DNA from: Symbiodinium microadriaticum
Taxonomy: Eukaryota > Sar > Dinophyceae > Suessiales > Symbiodiniaceae
NCBI GenBank assembly: GCA_001939145.1
Contig: LSRX01000356.1
Location: 1 to 64,000 of the forward strand
Direction: 5' to 3'
DNA length: 64,000 bases
Shown here: piece after piece, positions 60,401 through 64,000 of the stretch
Numbering within the stretch: the stretch's first letter is position 1
Layout: every line of letters begins with the position of its first letter
Notes under the pieces: generated by a model
What the model was told of the DNA's origin: nothing
The model's database searches: none
What the model saw: only the letters and a program-made list of their open reading frames with translations
Position numbers and translations under genes: made by a program

Positions 60401-62801
60401 CCGCTTGCCGTCGGACTTCAAGGTTGATCCTTCGTTTGTTCCGTTGGATGGTGACGGGTTTGCGTCTTGGTTAACCAAGCAGGATAAGGTTAAGGCCGGT
60501 ACTGTCACTCCGGCGATGCAGCAGAAGTACGCGAAGGAAATTCGCGCTGCTAAGTTGGAGGAGTTCAAGTCTTACTTGGACAATGACGCTATTCGCCTCA
60601 CCGACCGCCGCAAGCTTGGTCGCGATGTCAATTTTCTTACCGGTCGTTGGGTTCTCACTGTGAAGGTTGACAAGAACGGATTCTTTTCCAAGTTCAAAGC
60701 GCGTTGGGTTTGTCGTGGTTTTCAGGATAAGTTTGCCTGGGACCAGCAAACTGACAGCCCTACCGCGACTCGGTACGGTTTCCGTTTGGTTGCGCAGTGT
60801 GCTGCTAATCACTATTGGGACCTATTTCATCTTGATCTCAAGACCGCATTTCTTCAGGGGGAACACTACAATCTGTCATCCCGATCGGTTGTCGTTCAGT
60901 TGCCTCCAGACATTGGCTTGCCACCTTGGATGGTTGGTCTTTGCCTTCGTCCGGTCTATGGTCTGAACGATGCACCTCGGAGATGGTGGAATCGATTGGA
61001 TAAGTTTCTCCGATCTGTTGGTTTGGAACCGACTCGTGCTGACCGATGCACTTATGTCGCATACGACGGCATCGAAGGCAAGAAGGACAAGAGCTACCTT
61101 TCGTCGGGAAGCTTCTCCTTAGAGAAGGAACCCGAACCAGAGCCTTCTGGTCATCTTAAGGATCTTGCCCTTCATGCTATGTCATGCTACGCATACGATG
61201 AAGAAAGTCGGTCGACTTCCGACCGTGCGGAAGTGAGATCCTACATGTCTTGTCAGGACATTGCTCAATGCTTTAACACCGAAACCAAGAAGATGGTCGA
61301 CTATGCTTGGAGACCAGTGACCGATGGGAAGCTTCTGGGTTTCTTGGGCAGTATCGCGTGTAAGAAGAGAGGGTGGTTCCCTTATGAGAATGGCCATGCA
61401 TTGGTTTCTCATCGAGCCAAAGCTCTCCGTGGTCCGGATCCTACTTACAAGGTGAAGGACTATCCTTACCGTGTCTCGATGATCCTCCGCAAAGGCACTT
61501 GGTGGATTGTTGAGAGAGCCCATGATCTGAGACAAGAGAACAAGCCCTGCTACCTTGAAGAAGAAGCAGAGGTTTTGGTCTCTTTGTTCTTACCAGAGAA
61601 GGCTTCCTACAAGGTTGAAAGTCTCTCGGAACTTTCTCCGGAGCTTGTCGATCAGTTGCTTGAACACTTTGTTGATCCTGTGCATGGTAGTCCCAGCAAA
61701 GGCCGAAAGACAGTTGGAGTTATGAGTCTTCACGTGGATGATCTCATCATCAGTGGGACTGAGAAGTTCTTAACCTGGTTTCTCAAGAAGATCAGGGAAC
61801 ACTTCACTGTTGGCCACGAGGACAAAAACGACTTGACATTCACAGGGCAGCGTGTTTGTTGGGTTAATGATGCTCAGGGCAACAAGAAGTATATTTCCAT
61901 CGATCAGAAGCTGTGTGTGTCTGAACTTGAAGAGATTGTTATACCGAAGCACCTCAAGGATGGTGATGCTTGTGACAAGGCTCTTCATACGTCCTACCGA
62001 TCCTTGCTCGGGAGCATTAACTGGTTGCAGTCTAGAACACAGTTCCAGGCTTGTTACCAGTTCTCTCGTTTGGCTTCAGCTTCTGCAGCTCCTACCGTTG
62101 CTCATTGCAAAGAGTTGAACAAGTTGTGTCGACAGATTCGCAGTGAAACGGTCGAGTTGAGAGTTTGGCCTGTCAAAGGTTCGCCCAGGATTTTAGGCAT
62201 TCCCGATGCAGCCTTTAGGAACAACAGCGACAAGTCGTCCCAGAGGGCGATGACTATTTTTATTGCTGACGAGAGGGTCAAGAATCGAAGAGACACCCGA
62301 GGCTCTTTGGTCTTCTTCGAATCCACTAAAATCAAACGAACGACCCTTAGCACTACTGTCGCTGAACTGTACGCTCTGATGAAGTGTTTTGGAACCTGTC
62401 AAATGCTCCGGGGTTTGTGGAAGGATATAAGCGGGTTGGATGCTGAAATTCACATTCGCACCGATGCGAACAATCTTGTGTCCACTGCTTCGACCACGCA
62501 CTCTCCGGAACAACAGGAAACAATTCACATGATTCAGATGCTGAGGAAGGAAGCGTGCTCGGGAGCTATTGCTGACCTTTCTCACGTGCGTACCGAACAC
62601 TGCCTTTCTGACTGTCTCACGAAACGAAGTGCTAATCCTAGAAACCTCCTGAACTCTGTTCAAACGGGATGGTTGAAGGAAATCGACTCGCACCCTCCGT
62701 TTCGCAGCATGATTGAGCACAAGGCATTTATGAACTCATGGCTTCTTACCTGCAGGCCTGTCCTGACGCTAGAACTGTACGGACCAAAAAAAAAGTACTG
62801 A
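54414..62801 (+). CDS. Ty1/copia retrotransposon gag-pol polyprotein
   Basis: A single 2,795-codon frame encodes gag, protease, integrase, reverse transcriptase and RNase H of a copia element, which copies itself through RNA. Gag core is at about 50-200. A basic K/G-rich tail lies at about 340-450, with no CCHC zinc knuckle. The protease has LDLGCTRAM (D501), DLG replacing the usual D(S/T)G. The integrase zinc finger is H922-x4-H927-x29-C957-x2-C960, and its core is D987, D1045, E1078 (D-x32-E). An SH3-like basic segment follows at about 1198-1260. The RT has HLDLKTAFLQG (D2141), YGLNDAPRRWW (Y2182) and HVDD (2440-2443). RNase H has D2598, E2651, D2684 and D2733. Extra pieces are an unrecognised ~400-residue module (about 1265-1670), a Pro/Asp/Gly-rich spacer to about 1990, and about 200 residues inserted between CTY (2212) and HVDD. 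The start fits CGCAATGG. There is no stop or frameshift, which suggests recent activity. Confidence 0.93.
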   Translation: MASLSAAMNFEHGDGDEDYLLNGNESYATNHRHFQELQRLSAFQQVTTKVPPSYDGRSSWFAYEDAIDDWCDITELDGDKRGPALRNRLEGEAAIHKRLLDRDRLKDPNNGVKYFKSFLRPLFVKGAANVFLYRFQQFMNLHRGNGDMLRWITRFQLSVQRMQEAWNDTYLPITDPMNAEVRAFIAGLPAEEQATITNDDAMERANERLRDQHARTIPITANLVALIFVSLSDLTQDQRQVLTSLMAHRNRVLADYRMNELREVYLEIFCTTKTSVDNPLLAPSGHGGRKTFLVIDEGYLDNQEGYWVEDEEDGTEGFLEADDDAFWVYDEDNYTWFQRRFQGRKMKRGFKGQRKGKGKGRKGSGGRRFFKKRKGRSHLADSSTDAWQAEGQWHDDWQDASWDDWSWDYAEESYAAKGKGKKGKKGKGKGKFGKHDGKDGKGGSKDGAANLADTAQGSAAIAAAVTFYTSNTDFNDLSFMATENHEAFITQPLTPTSMVLDLGCTRAMTSRVAAQDLMKFCDQNKDCGIWYNIAESQSKFTFANSESTSCKQKLVICMYDREYAVQSTEFDIVEQGHVPTLMSLPQMRNLRFQFDLQPDKAFLSSSVLGIENMQLKVAPSSHLVLDLIDLSEYMWHVRFGKFKKSSFLTYYMHYEYGFHQKLSGGSSFEEVPEEPEGLVFATDDEWVVDENKMELIRVHKKTRQVKYAPKEGQTPIPLEFLDVKRTTIMEFSKEKIVTQEDDWRSTERPTAKTPDYWRGKTVFRILPGGLESRTSVPAKSRFPGRSKTGSPDDTVNTGKPEDSSRKSGTTGSFPSGKEPVRRRVRIKGSGPLGPVPKKAAPPPVPEDDPDLHEYAPSEPGEPLSEEARNELFPDRKDVRDVSSLEPRRIALPLPGHEVSRASPQYKRMLEKLNDEVELYKLHVKHYHMSPAQFRRRTSMLGLPGEIYDKYDRIFRTCRVCSTSVPTPPRARVAGLRASSFGDLIFVDHEEIKFGSKAYLALVIIDGATNLLWATALTSLEAPETLNAFRQWNEENNCIPKGIVGDQAFCTDQFMSYYKFHGITPYPCGPRTPWPNRAETAVRLFKRTWSIMAKALADEGYAEKVTVRQAVKKVAWARNCQLTVSGYSPLEIATGRRPPDLLDVETCSPEQLSVNPSSEDRTTLELQRIALRAHQEARQAIDLRKDLARRVMPSDGPYKKGDRVFVWHKDESKKKSEGVWVRGVVVSQEGAMVLVEVHRAVLRVNQSKVRRDHDPWHDVAIPLKSGDDSRRSSSEEALDDIGDKILQDAGKDVVFSTCYEHEICYHTLTSGKSDFVEISPHLTGLTACVCHSGNTASSPILFGDWNSKTLQSSIADAWKVILMGEPDHIVIHPVVPAEWPKKAARAFWHFCAEVCRWQDDRECFVTVIHPSRTGFFSSQCSRSLKWRPNLSLVTFRNQGEQLHGELSFLTNLSEGSLDRLESLTEGYDSKDLFDPRFAVLLSHCVSRHQHSDSRQGFLFEDIFEDFEDGALCSLCLRSERNAEALSVLPSSEEYSLLSNNSKGKLPRSLHFVAPQRFVTSSLVQTLSYIDKLLPGTELEVHTTTSSDAVTLRPMMKNVRVLTLPYLEFEYCNVYRGTFGKTLPVIHRHPDAVVILWNPGDHDHVFFVTIAQLLPCLQDMKADHWSMIVFWNEAKGSAARRGPDVGLDFTDQPAPAPELPQPPTNDENGDYPGYEDPHADMPVDDEDMPPQSQQPEPDLDDDPIELGSGGPPPPAPPGGGAFVPVPDGDDDDLDMPFDPDDHGGNDPPGGGPLGPGPGFGPSPDEPPVQMEYHDEAPPPGGPPGAPGAVPQFSNPDQVLSPPMPWPAPATPIVPVPIPPHPQFPLPQSLRPPSPRNVAPTRARAAHPDDVSKAKARAAQPVGPPVVLLPGQSAGKKDPSSDFPVAEEPASSSSGPAVPGLPVTEGEFPIQQTPLPEPTQEPPVPDADGDSDDTDATVDYRDRDDSLLALAVGDQDVLIRLPSDFKVDPSFVPLDGDGFASWLTKQDKVKAGTVTPAMQQKYAKEIRAAKLEEFKSYLDNDAIRLTDRRKLGRDVNFLTGRWVLTVKVDKNGFFSKFKARWVCRGFQDKFAWDQQTDSPTATRYGFRLVAQCAANHYWDLFHLDLKTAFLQGEHYNLSSRSVVVQLPPDIGLPPWMVGLCLRPVYGLNDAPRRWWNRLDKFLRSVGLEPTRADRCTYVAYDGIEGKKDKSYLSSGSFSLEKEPEPEPSGHLKDLALHAMSCYAYDEESRSTSDRAEVRSYMSCQDIAQCFNTETKKMVDYAWRPVTDGKLLGFLGSIACKKRGWFPYENGHALVSHRAKALRGPDPTYKVKDYPYRVSMILRKGTWWIVERAHDLRQENKPCYLEEEAEVLVSLFLPEKASYKVESLSELSPELVDQLLEHFVDPVHGSPSKGRKTVGVMSLHVDDLIISGTEKFLTWFLKKIREHFTVGHEDKNDLTFTGQRVCWVNDAQGNKKYISIDQKLCVSELEEIVIPKHLKDGDACDKALHTSYRSLLGSINWLQSRTQFQACYQFSRLASASAAPTVAHCKELNKLCRQIRSETVELRVWPVKGSPRILGIPDAAFRNNSDKSSQRAMTIFIADERVKNRRDTRGSLVFFESTKIKRTTLSTTVAELYALMKCFGTCQMLRGLWKDISGLDAEIHIRTDANNLVSTASTTHSPEQQETIHMIQMLRKEACSGAIADLSHVRTEHCLSDCLTKRSANPRNLLNSVQTGWLKEIDSHPPFRSMIEHKAFMNSWLLTCRPVLTLELYGPKKKY

Positions 62802-62875
62802 AGTACAGAAACACAAAAGCTACTGGGCTGTCCTGATGCCAAAAATGAACGGAGGCGGGAAAAGTGTACTTGAGG
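62751..62875 (+). repeat. Two-copy ~69-bp repeat at the element's 3' end
   Basis: CTGCAGGCCTGTCCTGACGC at 62751 and CTACTGGGCTGTCCTGATGC at 62820 begin two diverged copies. Each continues with ACGGACC/ACGGAGG, an A-rich run and GTACTTGAG or GTACTGAAG. The first copy covers the gag-pol stop codon and the second is untranslated. Confidence 0.6.
62851..62864 (+). promoter_or_regulatory. Candidate polypurine tract
   Basis: GGAGGCGGGAAAAG is 13 of 14 purine and is followed by TGTACTTG, as expected at the start of a 3' LTR (TG...). The other candidate is the purine run GGACCAAAAAAAAAG just before the stop codon in the first repeat copy. Confidence 0.4.
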
Positions 62876-62964
62876 ACGTGTGTGTCTGCCGGACCGCAAC
62901 GTTATGTGGCTTGTGATCGGATGGATCCGATCTGAGTGCTCAGCGCGGGTCAAAAAAAACAGGA

Positions 62965-63000
62965 TCATGGGTCCTTTCTGCCCCCAGGGAGGACCCATGA
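62965..63000 (+). terminator. Hairpin downstream of gag-pol
   Basis: TCATGGGTCCT pairs perfectly with AGGACCCATGA around a 14-base CT/AG-rich loop. It could be an RNA 3'-end structure or an LTR palindrome. The role is inferred only from position. Confidence 0.35.
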
Positions 63001-63029
63001 GCCTTGGAAAAAAACCCTAAGCCTTCTGT

Positions 63030-63146
63030 GTATATATATATATATATTTTTTTTTTGTGCATACACACACATACCTATCTATCAAAAAACAATATATATA
63101 TATACATACATACATACATACATACATACATACATACATACATACA
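63030..63146. repeat. (TA)n-(T)n and (CATA)n microsatellites
   Basis: (TA)n then a T-run at 63030-63056. About eleven CATA units at 63100-63146. Confidence 0.92.
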
Positions 63147-63540
63147 GTACAGACCTACATACTCAAAGCTGAAACTTTGAAGTCGTCTCTGCCATTCTAT
63201 ATGGTTTTCAATATTTTGAATCATCTACGGCAACATAATAATACATAATAATCTAAGGTCCAGGGTTTTCGTTACGAGCCCTCCGATACCAGGCTTCTGA
63301 ACTCAAAGCTTTGTGCAGTTGTTGCATCAGGCTCTGCACGAGCATTGCTGGCCACATCAAGAGTTCATGACAACCGCTCGGGCCGGTTGCAGCTGGGTGC
63401 TGGCTCGGACCTGAATGATATCAAAGATACCCGTACATCCTTGAATAGCCGTGGAAGTTGGCGAGTGAATTGCCCCAGCTGTCGTGATCATATGTACAAA
63501 ACATAAGTACTTAAATTTGCATCAATCGATGGTGCTAGCC
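63147..63540. other. Unique sequence upstream of the candidate gene
   Basis: No telomere-like units or MITEs. AT-rich ATAATAATACATAATAATC at 63235. May contain the candidate gene's leader. Confidence 0.45.
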
Positions 63541-63978
63541 ATGGCAGAGGATGCTGGGGGTTCCCCTGCGAAGTTCAGTTTGTCGGCATTCAAGAAGTCC
63601 GCAGACTCAACTGTTCTCCTTGGCTGCTGGAATGACCTAGATGTTCCGCAGGAGCATTCGCGATGACTTGACCGTCATTCTACATTGTTAATCTGTTCGT
63701 GGACATGTACTGATTTCTAATAGAAAAGTTGTCAGGACGGCTTCCTGACGGCAAAGTCCGATTTGGACTCAGTGGAGAAGGTCGCTGCTGAGCAGCGCAA
63801 CGAGATCATGGAGGCAAACAAGGATGTGCTGCTGGCGCAACTTGTGCCAGCAAGGATGGATGAACATTCAGTTCGTGTGCCGCTGCAGATCAACCCCGCA
63901 GAACCCCAGAGAGACCTAGGTTTCATTAATGTGGAGGCCTTAATAAAATTCTGTAGTCCCACAAACAAAAATAAGTAA
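63541..63978 (+). CDS. Candidate two-exon host gene start (unknown function, may extend past window)
   Basis: Exon 1 would be 63541-63651, starting at CCATGGC and encoding 37 residues (MAEDAGGSPAKFSLSAFKKS first). Exon 2 would be 63736-63978, starting DGFLTAKSDLDSVEKVAAEQ. Both are in phase 0 if an 84-base intron with GA at the donor (CAG|GAGCAT) and AG at the acceptor (TTGTCAG|GAC) is removed. Read without splicing, exon 1 stops at 63664. Exon 2 is coding-like and charged (alpha-helical, EKVAAEQRNEIMEANKD) up to about 63919. After CCTAG|GTTTC it becomes AT-rich, so a second intron may start there and the true protein may continue beyond 64,000. No domain recognised. Confidence 0.38.
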
Positions 63979-64000
63979 ACTCGGGAGACGATCGTAGCTA

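Overview
The window looks like nuclear DNA of a dinoflagellate, most likely a Symbiodiniaceae-type genome. This is an inference from three things: telomere-type TTTAGGG motifs, an exceptionally repeat-rich and gene-poor landscape, and a giant Ty1/copia retrotransposon whose gag has a lysine/glycine-rich tail. No rRNA or tRNA gene and no CRISPR array was seen.

Bases 1 to about 54,085 hold almost no coding sequence. Two layers of repeats fill them. The first is interspersed, degenerate telomere-like arrays (TTTAGGG on one strand, CCCTAAA on the other), from a few units to several hundred bases, switching orientation constantly. The second is short (about 80-240 bp) inverted-repeat elements of the MITE type. 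I sorted them into lettered families by their termini. Families A and G have TA target duplications. C, D, E and S mostly have 3-bp duplications, and I has 4-bp ones. B, F, H, J, K, L, M, N, P, Q, T, U and V are defined by inverted termini or by dispersed copies. Several are nested (A in T, J in I, L in K, M in K, S in A), some are chimeric, and at least five carry a telomere-like array at their centre. Short tandem repeats, microsatellites and one broken DDE-transposase fragment (144-622) complete this part. Most open frames here are accidental readings of the TTTAGGG repeats (peptides rich in LNPKP or GFRV).

Bases 54,086-62,990 are a Ty1/copia element with one uninterrupted 2,795-codon gag-pol frame: gag, aspartic protease, integrase, reverse transcriptase, RNase H. 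It is about twice the usual copia length. The surplus lies in an uncharacterised ~400-residue module plus a Pro/Asp-rich spacer between integrase and RT, and in an insertion of about 200 residues inside the RT just before the HVDD catalytic motif. The motifs needed for activity appear present, apart from a DLG in place of D(S/T)G in the protease. No clear pair of LTRs is visible.

Bases 62,990-64,000 return to host-like sequence: two microsatellites, then a candidate two-exon gene start (63,541-63,978) whose frame joins across an 84-base GA-AG intron, a non-canonical type reported for dinoflagellates. There are three assembly gaps: single Ns at 7,432 and 38,424, and 176 Ns at 19,203-19,378. 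The single N at 7,432 is flanked by a 454-bp exact duplication that is probably an assembly artefact.
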